Origin: Cymbidium sinense
Lineage: Eukaryota > Streptophyta > Magnoliopsida > Asparagales > Orchidaceae
Assembly: GCA_021442155.1 (NCBI GenBank)
Contig: CM038215.1
Coordinates: 212,468,982-212,532,981 of the forward strand
Length of the DNA stretch: 64,000 bases
Direction of reading: 5' to 3'
Shown here: piece after piece, positions 23,482 through 36,329 of the stretch
Layout: each line of letters begins with the position of its first letter
Numbering within the stretch: the stretch's first letter is position 1
Position numbers and translations under genes: made by a program
The notes under the pieces: model-generated
Seen by the model: the letters and a program-made list of their open reading frames with translations, nothing else
What the model was told of the DNA's origin: nothing
Database searches by the model: none

Positions 23482-26400
23482 AAAAATCTTTTAAGAAAAT
23501 TTATATGAGTCACCTTCAAATGGTGAATGGAGAGGCAAAATTATATGTGAAATTCATCTAGTAAGATGTCATGCATCCATACTATTAGGTGATCGACAGT
23601 CATCAAGAAAATTGTACTATCTCAAAAGACGTAAGTCACTACCCTTTAATGGAACCACCAATAAGGACCCCAAGGATGATGGGTTTGTAAATATACTGAG
23701 ATTCTTCCCTACTTTACATGGAAAAAAAGTAAAGGTGGATTTATTTTAAATCGAGTTTCCCTACAGGGCAAGCCCCATAGTTACATCAAGGACGAGATCC
23801 TTAGGAAAACTCTCGATTAAGGTAAATGATCATTTTGAAGATTTCAATAGGAAGGACTATCAATCGATTAGTTTATTTTTGAAGATCAAATGGGATTGAT
23901 CAAAAGAGAATTATTATCAAAACAAAATGGGAAGTAGAGATACATGCTAGGAAACCTAGCGAGCATCTCAAACTATCCTAAAATTGGGCTTTACATTTTA
24001 GAAATTGATTTAGTTTTGTAATTTTCATTAGAAATTTAGGACTTAAGATTCTAACACAAGATTAAGGAAATGCCTAAGAGGTGAGGAATTATGCTTATGG
24101 CACAAAGGGGAAAAGCAACCTTAGAACCTAAATCTAGGGAGCTTCATGATGAAGCACAACCTAAATCTAAGGTGAAAATGGGTAATATTTTTCTCCCAAA
24201 GAGAGGACAAACCACCGACAGCTTGGACTTACAACCTGGGGTGGCCCAACTAACTCCTCCTATGATTTTAAATACATGTAGGCAAGTCTTTATGCTTATG
24301 CAAGATAGCTAGTTATTATTTAGAAAGAGACTAAGTCCTTAAACTCACTCTAAAGAGACTAGATCATGTAAAGGGACATGCTTCAAATGACCTAAATCTA
24401 ATGCATTTCAAATTTCATTTTATTTTTTTTTTGGACAATTATTTTGACTGTGATAGAATTTTTTATGACTAATGCATGAGAAATAGATTATTGCCAAAAT
24501 TAGAGAAGTTTAGGAGGTGAGTTTCCACCATGCTCTCAAAGATCTTTAAAGATGGAAGCCCTCCAATCAAGAGTGAAATAAGATGCATTTATGCATGATA
24601 TTATAAAGAAAATAACTCATCCTGTGGTTTCTAATTCTTTTATCTTGATTTTAATCCTAAGCTTTAGATGAGGTTATGAATTTGTTTAATTTTATTTTAA
24701 GTTGGGTAAAGATTTATTTTTCCCAAAGAGCCTAATCCACATCCTGCCATACATAAAAAGCAAGGAAGAAACTAGGAAAAGCATGCCACTTAATGCAAGT
24801 TAAACAAATCATCAATCAATTTATAAAACTAATCAATAAATGGTCATTTGGGTTGGGCACCACGCACAAACCAAAATATCAAATGTGAAATGAGCTCTAC
24901 CCTTATACAACCCGATTACAAATGAATTAAATTACAATTTAAGCAAAGGAATTCATTATTATGGGGTCTTCAAGCTTTCTTCTTCTTTCTTTCTTTTCTT
25001 TCTTGATCTTCCTTGATGGTTGAATGGTGATGCTCCAAGGCTTCACATGGTGCATAAGATGATCTTATGACCAATGTTCATCCTAATCCCCATAACAAAT
25101 CATCATTCCAAAATCAAAATATATAAATTTACATGAAAAGAGAAATCATAAATCTAACTAACAAAAAAAATAAAGGTAAATCACACCACATAAATCCCAA
25201 GCATGTATATTGGACTTATCACCCCCACATGGGTGACTAAGTCCACCGCCTATGGATTATGGGTATATATAAGTAAGAAACATTTTTATTTTTATTTATA
25301 ATACCGCCCCTTTAGCATAATCTCCTATAGAAAAGAATAGTTAGACTAAGCACATCCTACCATTCATTCTACGAGCATACACCCTAACATCTAGTCTAAA
25401 ATATTATCATAAAATAAAATATAACATCAAGTTATGCACCGACCTAACCTAAAGTTAGAAGTGGTGACTTACGCTAATGTGTGTGCTTTAAAGGTTTGTG
25501 GTATGCTTAGCTTAAGACTTAGGTTTGAATTTTCTAAGTGTGAAGACATGTTCAACTTAGGAGGATTTCATTTAAGTTGTTTAGTGATTTGGGTTATTTT
25601 ATTTCATGTTTTAATTTGATTTGAGTGAAATCTATAATTAATTAAATTAGAGAGGGAAAGAGAAGAGAACTTCTCTTTCCTTCCCTAACTTAAGTAATTA
25701 AGTTCACATTTTTAGTTTCATTTAGGTGAATGTTTTGATTAAATCTTTTAATTAATCCTAAGCTTAGATAAACTCTGCACAAACCTATTCAAAAAGAAAG
25801 GCATTTTAAGATTAAGAAAAATGAATCAAATTTCACATAACATACATTACTTCAATTCTTTCCCAACATATATAACATGCATATGGATGGACCCTAAGCC
25901 TATCTATACATAAAAAATGAGATAATTAACACATTTATGATGTATAAGTAATCCATTTAAGAAAATTTAGATTGATGCATGATTTTTCTTAAGTAGAAAA
26001 GGTTTTCTTATCCAAAATTTCATATACATGACATGAAAGTAAGAAAGGCATAAGTGAGTACAATGCCATTGTTAACCATAGGTGTAAGGTACAAGACCAC
26101 TTAGGGCTACTTAAAGCCTCAACCTTTGTCCACTAATATACCACTTTCCTTAAGTACAACATGTATATAAAAGAAATGAAATGGAAAAGAATATGCAAAA
26201 GTTGTTTAATAATTTTATTTTTATTTATGCAATTTATTCAAGTGAAAGGTAATCCTTCTTAGATGAGAGCATAGTGATGATGGTTTAGAATATAAGTGTT
26301 GGGTTCTTTTCAAATGAACCCTACATCTTACCAACCCTATTCAAAATATGCTAAGAAAGAAAGGAAAGGCTACACTAAACACAATTTATAATTCATCACA

Positions 26401-29400
26401 TGCAAGCTAATAATTATATGAATAACACACTTTAAGATTTGATTTCATTTATTTTTGAAAATACTTTAGATTTATTTAGTGATAATAGTACACATATTTT
26501 ACTTTAGCCAACACATGCATATTTGACATAAAGTAAATAATTTTTAAAACTTTGAAAACATGAAATCATGGATGCATGTCACATGGCATACAATTTAACA
26601 TGTTGGAAGATCAAAGCAATGAAATCATGTAAGAAACTCACTTTACTTAAATCCTAAAGACATTCTTAAAGAATAAGAAACTTAAAATAAATCAAAGTGA
26701 ATTTCAAAATGATTTTTGTTTAGTTTGAAGTTTGATTTAATTTTGAAAAGGTGAGATGAGTTGCTATTCCTAACCCATTCCCACACATGTTTTTGTATTT
26801 TGTTTAATTTTTAGATAATTAAATCCATTTTAATTGATTAGGTTAAGGTATGAATTAAGTGGCTTAATTAACCCTTACCTACACCACTTAGAAAAATTAA
26901 CTAAATAATTATGAGCCAATGAGATGACATAAAACCCACAAGGTAATTTAAATTTGTAATGCACCTAGTAATGAAAAGGCCTAATAATTTGGCTCAATTA
27001 AAAGTTAATTAAGCTAAGGGGTTTTAGCAAGTACTTTAAAACACCCCTTCACACTTATGAAAGGGGTTTTATTTAATTGACTTAGGCTATTAACACCTAA
27101 GCATCTACCCAAGGTAGATTAATTAAGTTCTAAAAATTTTATAATTTTTGAAAATTGTTTAAAGGGATAATTAATGAATTAACCCTTAATTAAGAAAGGA
27201 TTAAGGAAAGAAAAGGGGTTTAGGGAATAGCTTAGGGGAAATACCCCAAAATTATTCCATAAAACTCCTACTCACCGGATCTAACCTTAATACAATCTAA
27301 ATATAGGGAAAATCCACTGATTATACCTTAATTACCCTTAATTACATGAAGAAGGTAATTAGGAAAAGCTAGCAATTTCCAATCAAGCCTCAATAAATCT
27401 CAAGAAAATTAGGGAGGCAGGTCATCCCCAAAATAAACCCCAGAATTTGAGATTAATTGAAACTTAATTAGGAATAATTAGCTAATTAAGATTCTAAAGA
27501 AACCCAAATTTAGAGAAAAGAAAATCCATTGAAAACATTTTTTAAAATATTCTAGATGAAATTATCTTCCATAACATTTTTCTCATATTTTTGATTTTTC
27601 TTGAGTTATGATTTTGAAGTTATCTAATTAATTAGAATTAATAATAATCTAACTAATCCTAATCTAATCCCTCACACATGACGCGGTGGGGCAGGTGCTT
27701 TACATGCACATGAGTACTGCATAACTTGTCAAAGGAATGGCGTACCATGCACTTTTTATCCATCAATCGGTGGATGATACACCGTGGTTTAAAAAATAAA
27801 GATATAAAATGAAATAATCTCAGTATCCATCTAAAATTCATGGATGGATAGAGGGCCAAGTTCTTCCCTAAGGATGAATGTGAACCATTCCATGATCAAG
27901 GGAGATGAAGCTGATCTTCATGGATCCATTCAACTCAACCCACACCATCTAAGGACCAAAGTGGCCAATCCAATATGGATTTAATGAAAAATTTTTTTCA
28001 CAACCAACACCTCTTAGCCTAAGTGGTAAAAACCTCAGGAGGTGATCACATGCAGATTGATGAGGTAGTTTCATCGTGGAGAAGAAAATTGAAGTTCTGG
28101 CCTTGAGGTTGAGTGATCTATGACCAACTCCTTTTCACTTGTTTTGATAAATTGATCTCTGCTCTAGAACTCAATTGGATGCTGATTGAGCTCCTGACCA
28201 AGTGCAAGAGGAATTTAAGTGATCAGTGTAGAGAAAATTAATCTGAGCTCCTTTATGCAAAAATTGAAAAGATAAGATCCAAATCCTCTGGGGCTTGGGA
28301 AAGCTCTCTAATGCTCGAACTCTCTTAGGCTCCAATGATAAGTGAATGAAAATTTTTTGATTGGGGAGTATATCTCCATGACAATCAAATGGCCTCAACT
28401 GCATTTTGATCCAATTAACCATATGGATGAGTTATTTTGATAATAGTATGCACATGGTCGGCTAGAGTAAGGGAAGGATAACTCCCATGTGCATCCAAGA
28501 GCTTTGGGGAGTTTCAATTTGGCTATGGTCGGTTTGGTCCATGGGCCAAATGGGACCCAAACCCATTGGGTGCATCACTCATCATTCCCCTTGAGCTTTG
28601 GAGAGCCTCAAGAATTGTGATGAGTGCATGACCAAAATACCACAAGCCAAAAAAATTTGTTCTATGGTAAGGCATAATGGTAATTTTGCTATTTTTTAAT
28701 TTGGGTATGTTTGGTATGTTGAGAAATAGGTTCAAGTTTCATGGATTTGGAATCCATTTGATAGGTTTGACTCATGACCCATAGGTCAAAATGGGTCAAC
28801 TTGAGTCAAGTTGACCAATAGGTCAAATTAGGTCAAACCAAGGGTTGGGTCAAGTTCATATGACCATTTGAAATGTTTTGGTCCCTTTGGTTTTGTTCAA
28901 TTTGGTATAGATTTGGTTTTGGTTCAAAGGACTCATTTAGGTCAAATGGGTCAAGTTGACCTATTTGACCCATTTAACCTATTTGGGCTAGGTCAAGGGT
29001 AGGTTTAGGTTTGGTTAGTCATATGGAGTGGATTGGTATCTTTTTTCCAATCAATTTTAGTTAGGTTCAATTTTGGCTCAACATGACCCCTTTAGTCATG
29101 TTGGGTCAAGGTCAAGCTAGTGGGCCAATTGATTTTGGTCAAGTTCCACAAGTGATTTGGGATGGACTTGACCCATTGGTTTCAATCAATTTGGCTTAGT
29201 TCAAGTTTTGACACATTTTGACCTTTAGGTCAAAATGGGTCAACTAGTCAAGTGGGCCAAATGGGGTAGGTTAGGCTCAAATGTTGGTTTGGTCAAGTTC
29301 AAACATGGTCATGAGTGAACTTAGATCAATGGTTTCAATCAATTTGGCCTATGGTAGATTTTGGCTATATTAGGTTTCATTTTTTAAGTGTTGACTTGGT

Positions 29401-30003
29401 CAACCCAGTTTGACTTGGAATCAATTTGATTGATTGATCATCCCATGATGAGAGAAAATATGAGTTTGGTTCAATCCAATTTGGTTAGGATCAAAAGTTG
29501 GCTCATATACTTTAGGTCACTTTGGGTCATGAGCCTAAGTGGGTCAAATGGTTTCAAAGCTTGATTTGAAGTTGATTGATTTGTATATGGACTTATGATT
29601 GAAATATAAATCCATTTACAAGTTTGAAGTCAAATGGATTTTGATCCATTTGAAAATTTCATAAAAGGAAGAATATGAATTTTGGTTTGATTTTGATTTG
29701 GGTTTGATTGTTTGATTGAGGTTTGAAGGTGGATTAGGAAATTTTGATTAAGAATTTGATGAATTTGATTATGGTTTCAATCATGATTTCAATCATGAAT
29801 CATGAATTGATTTGAGTTTGAGAAAATCAAGAATTGATTTGAGTTTGACTTGAGAAGGAAAGGAGAATTTGATGAGATTTTAAATGATGAATTTTATGGC
29901 TATTTTTTCTAAGTCTTCTATATGAGAGTGAAAATAGATGTGTTAAGATATTTAAAGTTTGAGAATCTGTCAAGATGGAGGTGAAATCCATTCTAAAATT
30001 TCA
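23482..30003 (-). repeat. 5' LTR of Element 1 (about 6.5 kb)
   Basis: Collinear with 2308-10225 but about 1.4 kb shorter. One loss of roughly 0.9 kb near 29727 removes the tandem array; the rest is many deletions of 1-10 bases scattered along its length. It would hold the promoter for the element. It ends at 30003 against the resumed Element 2 LTR. No coding gene is present in this stretch. Confidence 0.85.
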
Positions 30004-33000
30004 ATTTAATAATAAATTGGATTGAATCAAATATATTTTTTTCATATGATAAAATCATATGAGATGATCAATAAAATAAATAAGTTGACCAACAACATAG
30101 TCAATAAAAAAAAATAAAAAAAATTAAGGAAATTGATTGAAATTGATCTAGTTCATTTATTAAATTTTGAATTGAAATAAAAATTTAGCATAATAAAATT
30201 GACTTGATCAAAAGTTGAAACTTGACCTAAAAGTCTGTGAAAATAGATCTAAGAAATTAATTGAAACCAATGGGTCAATCATTTAAATCATTTGAATTGA
30301 AAATGATTGATAATGATATAATGATTGAATTTTGAAGGGTCATATTGAGAAATTCAAATTTAACCAAAATTGATGGAAGAAAGAACCAATCCATTCATAT
30401 GACTAACCAAACCTAAAAATGAATCAATTTTAAATGGTCAAATTCAATAATTGAATTTGATAAATGATCATTAACCAAATTCAAATAAACCAAAAATCAA
30501 ACCAAGCTACCAAAAATATTTCAAAATGGTTATATGAATAAATGTTGAAATTTGAATTGGTCAATTGACCCAAGTTGACCTATTTGACCTAAATGGGTAA
30601 CATGAGCCAAACCATAAATGAACTCAAATATAATGAAACTTGAAACATTTTCAACATACCCAACATATCAAATCAAAAATTTCAAAATGACTATTTAACA
30701 CTAGCCATAAATAAACTTTTTGGTCAAATCCATAATTTCAATCTCATAACTTGACACTCTAATAGGTCAAGTAATATAGGGTGATTAAAAACCCAATGGG
30801 TTGTCAGAATAATTAAAAGCACATGGTTTAAATGGGCACACAATTATCCACTTTAAGCACATGGCCACTCTAAATCAATCTTAGAAAACAAATCAAAACC
30901 TAAACAACCTAATAAACTTCAGCCTCATTATCAAGAGTAATGCACATAATTTCAAGTGATCTAAGATCTCTAGAGATATTTCATTTATTTTAAGTGTTAG
31001 GGATCCATTGATTTCTCATTCCACTACACTCAAATTAAACCAAATTCCTAATTATAAAAAGAATCAAAATTCATTTTAAGCTCAAATGAGGAGGATTCAA
31101 GATCAAAGTTGAGCTCATAAATATCAATGTGATTATCACTCAAAATAAAAATAAAAGCTTTATCTCAAAAAAAGAATTTTCCAAAATCGAAAAGGATCAC
31201 TGAGGTATGCCATTTTTTCAACCATTAAACTCAATGTGTGGAGCTTTGTGAAAGAAACTTGATCCCATGGAATTTGATCATTATATGTCTTGTCATTGGG
31301 TTTAGAAAAGGGTTGAGCTTAATCAATTTCAATCAATGACTTGATAATATTCCTTAAAAGTCATTTCCATTTCTCCATTTAAGAACAGGATGATCTGTAC
31401 ATTCATGCATTATACAAATGAGATTAAATCATGTTTGCAATTTAATCTAAATGATTTTTAATCTTTGTATGATCAATAAGGTAAAACATACAAATATGTG
31501 ATATTTAAGTGGTCTTTCTTAACTATGTAAACCATCACTATAAGCTGTCATGTGTAGATGGAATAAATTAAGGTTAAATAATTCAATTAATTGAAACTTT
31601 AAAATTTATAATTCTTAAAGAAAATCAAACAATATGAGGTAAATTGCCATAAAGATAATTCAACCTAGAATATCTAAAAAATGGAAATGAATTTTGAATC
31701 TATTTTCTAATTTGGGTTTTTTGGAAATATTAATTTGCTAATTACTCTATTAAAACTAAAAAACTTTAATTTAAGACTTCATAATTTTCTTGGGATTTAT
31801 TGGGTTAAGAAAGTTAATTCATTTCCTAATCCCCTTAATATAATTAAGGATAATTTGATTAGTGATTTAATCCATTATTGAAATGAAATCAAAAAATAAA
31901 ATAATCATTTCCCAAATAACTTAAACCCCTCTTCATAATCTTCTCACTTAGATAATTCAACTTAAACCCTCTAATTAACAAAAAAAAACTTCAAAACTAT
32001 TACAAGCAAGTAGATGCTGGTTCAATAGCCTAAGTTCATATTAAGGAAATCATCAATATATGTGTGAGGGGTGTTTTGAAATAAAATGAATGGTAGACAA
32101 TCTAGTCTAACATTATTTCTATAGGGATTGTGCTTAAGGGGTGCTGTAATAAATAAAGATATAAATACTTTTTGTGCGCTTATTAAAGCATAATAATAGG
32201 TTAGTGGACTTAATCACCATGTGTGGATAAGTCCAATATACATGCTTGGGATTTGTGTGGTTTGTTTAGCTAATCATTTTGTGTGTTAGCTAGATTTACT
32301 TTTCCTTTTCATGTAATTTTTGCAATGAATTTTGAATTTGTTATGGGGATTTGAACATTGGTCATAAGATCTCATCTTATGCACCATGTGAAGCCTTTGG
32401 AGCATCCACCTTCAACCATCAAAAGAAGGAACCAAAGAAGAAAGAAGAAAAGAAGAAGAAAAGAAGAAAATGAGTTCCTGCTTAATTGTAATTTAATTCA
32501 TTTGTAATAGGGTTGTATAAGGGTAGAACTGGCCAAATTTATTTTGATTTGTGCGTGGTACCCACCACAATGGCCCTTATTATTTTTGAGATTAGCTTTA
32601 TAAATTGATTGATGATTTGTTTAGCTTTGCATAAGTGGATTTTCTATTTTCTTCCTTCTTTATATTTGGCCGATGTGGATTAGGCTCTAGAAAAATAAAT
32701 CTTTTACCAAATTTAATAATTCAAAACTAAAAATAAAGAACTCATAACCTCACATAAAGCTTAGGCTAAAATCAAGATAAAAGAATTAGTAACCCCTTAC
32801 CTGGATGAGTACTTCATTTATAATATCATGCATAAATGCATATTATTTTCAATCTTGATTGGAGGGCTTCCACCTTTTGCCATAGAAACTTGGCTTGACC
32901 TTTGAGAGCCATGGTGGAAACACACCTCCTCCATTCTTGTTGATTTTGGCCAATAATCTCATTTCTCATGCATTAGGCATATGAATCCTATTAGCTCAAA

Positions 33001-33945
33001 ATAATTATCAAAATAAAAATAAAATGAAATCTTATTTACATTAGATTAAGCACCCTTACATGATCTACTCTTTAGGGAGTGAGTTTAAGGACTTAATTTC
33101 TTTCTAAATAAATAACAGCCTAACTATCTCGCATAAAGCATATGACTTGCCTTCATAAATTTAAAATCAGAGAGTTAGTTGCTCACCCCCCAGCAAGTCC
33201 AAGTGTTGGTTTGTCCTCTCAGGTAAACAAATACTCATTTTTTTAGATTTAGGTTGTGCTTTCCCTCACCAAAGCTCCATAGATTTAGGTTCGAGGTTAC
33301 TTCTCCCGTTCCATAAGCATAATTCCTCACCTCTTAGGCATTAATCTTGTTTTGGAATCATAAGCCTAAATTTCTAATGAAAATTCAACTCAAATAAATT
33401 AAATCAATTTCAAAATGTAAAGCCTAACCATAAGATAGTTTAAGATGCTCACTAGGTTTCTAGCATCATGGCATCCTACTTATCTTGGCTTCAATAATAA
33501 CTCCCTCTTGATCAATCCCATTTGATCTTCAAATAAATTAATCAATTGATAGTCCACCTATTGAAATTTTGGAGATAAATGATCATTTATCTTAATCTAG
33601 AGTATTCTAAGGGATCCCATTCCTTAGATGTAATTAACTATGAGCTTTCCCCTAGAACTTAACTAAACAAAAATAAACCCTACTTTACTTTTCATGTAAA
33701 GTGGAAGAATCTCACATAAAGACCATTATTTTAGAGTCCATGGAGGTGATTAGTCCATTGTAGGTGGACTTATCTTTCAAGATAGTACCTCTCCTTGATG
33801 TCATACCACCCCTCAATAAGAACATTTGAGGATCTACGTGGTGCCAAAATGCATAAAAAAGAGATATTTATCCTCATTTTATCCATTTGAAGTATATATC
33901 TTATTCTTTAGAAATCTCATATAAAAAAATTTTCACCATTTTTTT
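30004..33945 (+). repeat. Element 2 5' LTR, right fragment, with internal deletion
   Basis: Matches about 47950-50565 of the 3' LTR, then jumps at about 32074 to the counterpart of about 52310, so about 1.74 kb is missing. Landmarks are 'gaggtatgccattttttc' (31203, partner 49455), 'gtgtgaggggtgtttt' (32065, partner 50548) and 'gtgcttaaggggtgctgtaataaata' (32129, partner 52365). The first bases at 30004-30008 (ATTTA) are the putative right target duplication. No gene is supported here. Confidence 0.8.
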
Positions 33946-34169
33946 GATTCATTGGGATGGTTCCTCTCTCCATCTTTGATAAATGATTGTCTTGTATCGA
34001 TAGTGGGTATGTACTTTGGTATGAATCCAAGACTATCTTTCTTTGGCACTTAGCTTATTTCATTTTAAGTTAAGCTAGCCAACATCTTAAGTTTTAGGAC
34101 CTCACTTGTTGGTCTTAAAACCGCTTTCTCCAATGGGTAAAAAAAAAGATAAAAATAAAAAAGAAAACA

Positions 34170-36217
34170 TTTAAAGACTTCCTCCTTATCATTTTTATGA
34201 TAAGGAAAGGTTCATTCTAAAATAATAAAGACAAAATAAAATTTCCATAAAAATCTTTCTTCTCAAAAATGCACTCTTTAAAAAATGCACATAATAAAAT
34301 ATTTTCCACAAAATTTTAAATCACCCTCATCTAATATCATAATTATATGTAGATTTCAATAAAACTAACAACATTTTCCAAAAGCACAAATGAACATCTT
34401 CCTTCAACTCATTTTGATGAAGATTTCATTCTCAAAATAAAATGAACAATCATCTTTCCAAAAGTCAAAATCAAAATCAAAAATAAGATTTTCAAAAAGC
34501 ACATATGAACCTTTCCATTCAATACACTCATATATATTGAGTGGAAGTTTCATTTTCAAATAAAAATAAATTTTTCAAAAGCACATATGAACATCTTCAT
34601 TCAATATGCCCAAATTTATTGAATGAAGATTTCATTCCCAAACAAAAAATAATATCATTTGGAAATCCCACTTAAACATATCCCATACATAATTAAGTTG
34701 GAATTCCCTCTTTCATAAAAAAAAAAAGCAAAGCAATAATCACACAAAAAATAAAATTTTTACATTTGCAAAGATAAGATTGATTTCCAATCCTACATAC
34801 CCAAAATTGTGAAATGGAAGTCTTCTTTTCAAACAAAATAAAACTTAATAATCATATTTTCAAAATTCAAAATACATTTGGAGGTTCATTTAGCATACTC
34901 AAATTTGCTAAGTGAAGTCTCCAAATTTAAAAAACCAAAAATTTTCAAACACATTTGGAACTTCATTTAGCATACTCAAATTTGCTAAATGAAGTCTCCA
35001 AATTCAAAACCAAAAATTTTCAAACACATTTGGAACTTCATTTAGCATACTCAAATTTCTAAGTGAAGTCTCCAAATTCAAAATCAAAAAATTTCAAACA
35101 CATTTGGAACTTCATTTAGTATACTACAATTTGCTAAGTTAAGTCTCCAAATTTAAAAAACCAAAAAAATTTTAAACACATTTGGAATTTCATTTAACAT
35201 ACTCAAATTTGCTAAGTAAAGTCTCCAAATTTAAAAAACCAAAAATTTTCAAACACATTAGGAACTTCATTTAGCATACTCAAATTTGCTAAGTGAAGTC
35301 TCCAAATTCAAAACCAAAAAATTTTCAAACACATTTGAACTTCATTTAGCATACTCAAATTTGCTAAAAGTCTCAAATTCAAAATTAAAATTTTACAAAC
35401 ACATTTGAACTTCATTTAGCATACTCAAATTTGCTAAGTGAAGTCTCAAATTCAAAACCAAAATTTTCAAGCACTTTTGGAACTTCATTCTTTAGCATAC
35501 CAAATTTGCTAGAAGTTTCCATTTTCAAAACAAACCAAAACAAAATTTTAAACACATCTTGGAATTTCATTTAGCATACTCAAATTTGCTAAGTGAAATC
35601 AAAGTGGAACTTCATCTTTAGCATACCATATTTGCAAAAAGTCTCCACTTTCAATCAAAACAAATCAAAAAAAAACACATTAGATTTCCTTAGCATACCA
35701 AATTTGCTAAGGATCCTACTTTTGCAAAAATCAAAATATCCAAAACAAATGAAACACTTTAGGATCTTCTTAGCATACTCAAATTTGTTAAGAATCCTAT
35801 TTTCAAAAAATCTTTCAAAAACACACTTGGATTCTTCACTTAGCATTCCTAAATTTGGTATGTGGGAATTCCAATTTTCAAAATAAACAACTAATTCACA
35901 AAAAGAAGCAATTATTTTCAAACACTTCACTTAGCATACCCAAATTTGCTAAGTAAAATTCTAAATAAAAAAACAAAACCAATTGACCCTTACTTTAACA
36001 TACCCAAATTTTTTAAAGAAAATGGTCCACAAATCAAAATCTAAATTCAAACAAACATGAACCTATGGAAGCATCCTTCAAAAAATATTTGAATCCATTT
36101 TTCAACATACCCAAATTTGTTGAAGTTGGATTCATATTCAAAATTCCTCTTCAATCAAATTTATATCTTTAATCCATTAAAACCCCACTTAACACTTCCA
36201 AGATGTTGGATGTGGGT
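34170..36217 (+). repeat. Leader hairpin-repeat array of Element 2
   Basis: Mirror of 21425-23240. A regular run at 34880-35600 repeats an approximately 75-95 bp unit with a near-perfect hairpin. At 34960-34995 the arms ACTTCATTTAGCA and TGCTAAATGAAGT pair over 13 bp around a 10-base loop. Flanking units have different but still complementary arms: CCTTATCA/TGATAAGG at about 34180-34205, CCTTAGCA/TGCTAAGG at 35688-35712, and GAATCCA/TGGATTC plus TTCAACA/TGTTGAA at 36091-36133. It lies in the leader between the decayed primer site and the ORF1-like remnant. Confidence 0.85.
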
Positions 36218-36329
36218 TCAAATTCAAATTCAAATTCAAAAAAAAAATAAAAAATTTGATCCAAGCTCATTTTATATATTGCATTCTCAACATACCATGT
36301 AATTACAATTTTTTTCAATTTTGTAATTG

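Larger units (their letters stand above)
2308..30003 (-). mobile_element. Element 1: giant Tat/Ogre-type LTR retrotransposon, nested in Element 2
   Basis: About 27.7 kb, with coding sense on the minus strand. Order in its own sense is 5' LTR (30003-23482), tRNA-Arg-like primer site, hairpin-repeat leader, extra ORF, gag, protease, RT/RNase H, second (archaeal-type) RNase H, integrase, repetitive 3' non-coding region, 3' LTR (10225-2308). Two RNase H domains, an ORF ahead of gag and great length are known traits of the Tat/Ogre branch of Ty3/gypsy. It interrupts an LTR of the same family at a position where the partner LTR is continuous, and it carries candidate target duplications. All reading frames are broken and the LTRs have diverged by many substitutions and small deletions, so it is an old insertion. 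A convincing polypurine tract before the 3' LTR was not found. Confidence 0.85.

Noticed and set aside
34880..35600. Regularly spaced repeats reminiscent of a CRISPR array
   Set aside because: Units are inverted repeats with degenerate, non-unique spacers, inside a plant retrotransposon leader; no cas genes and a eukaryotic context.
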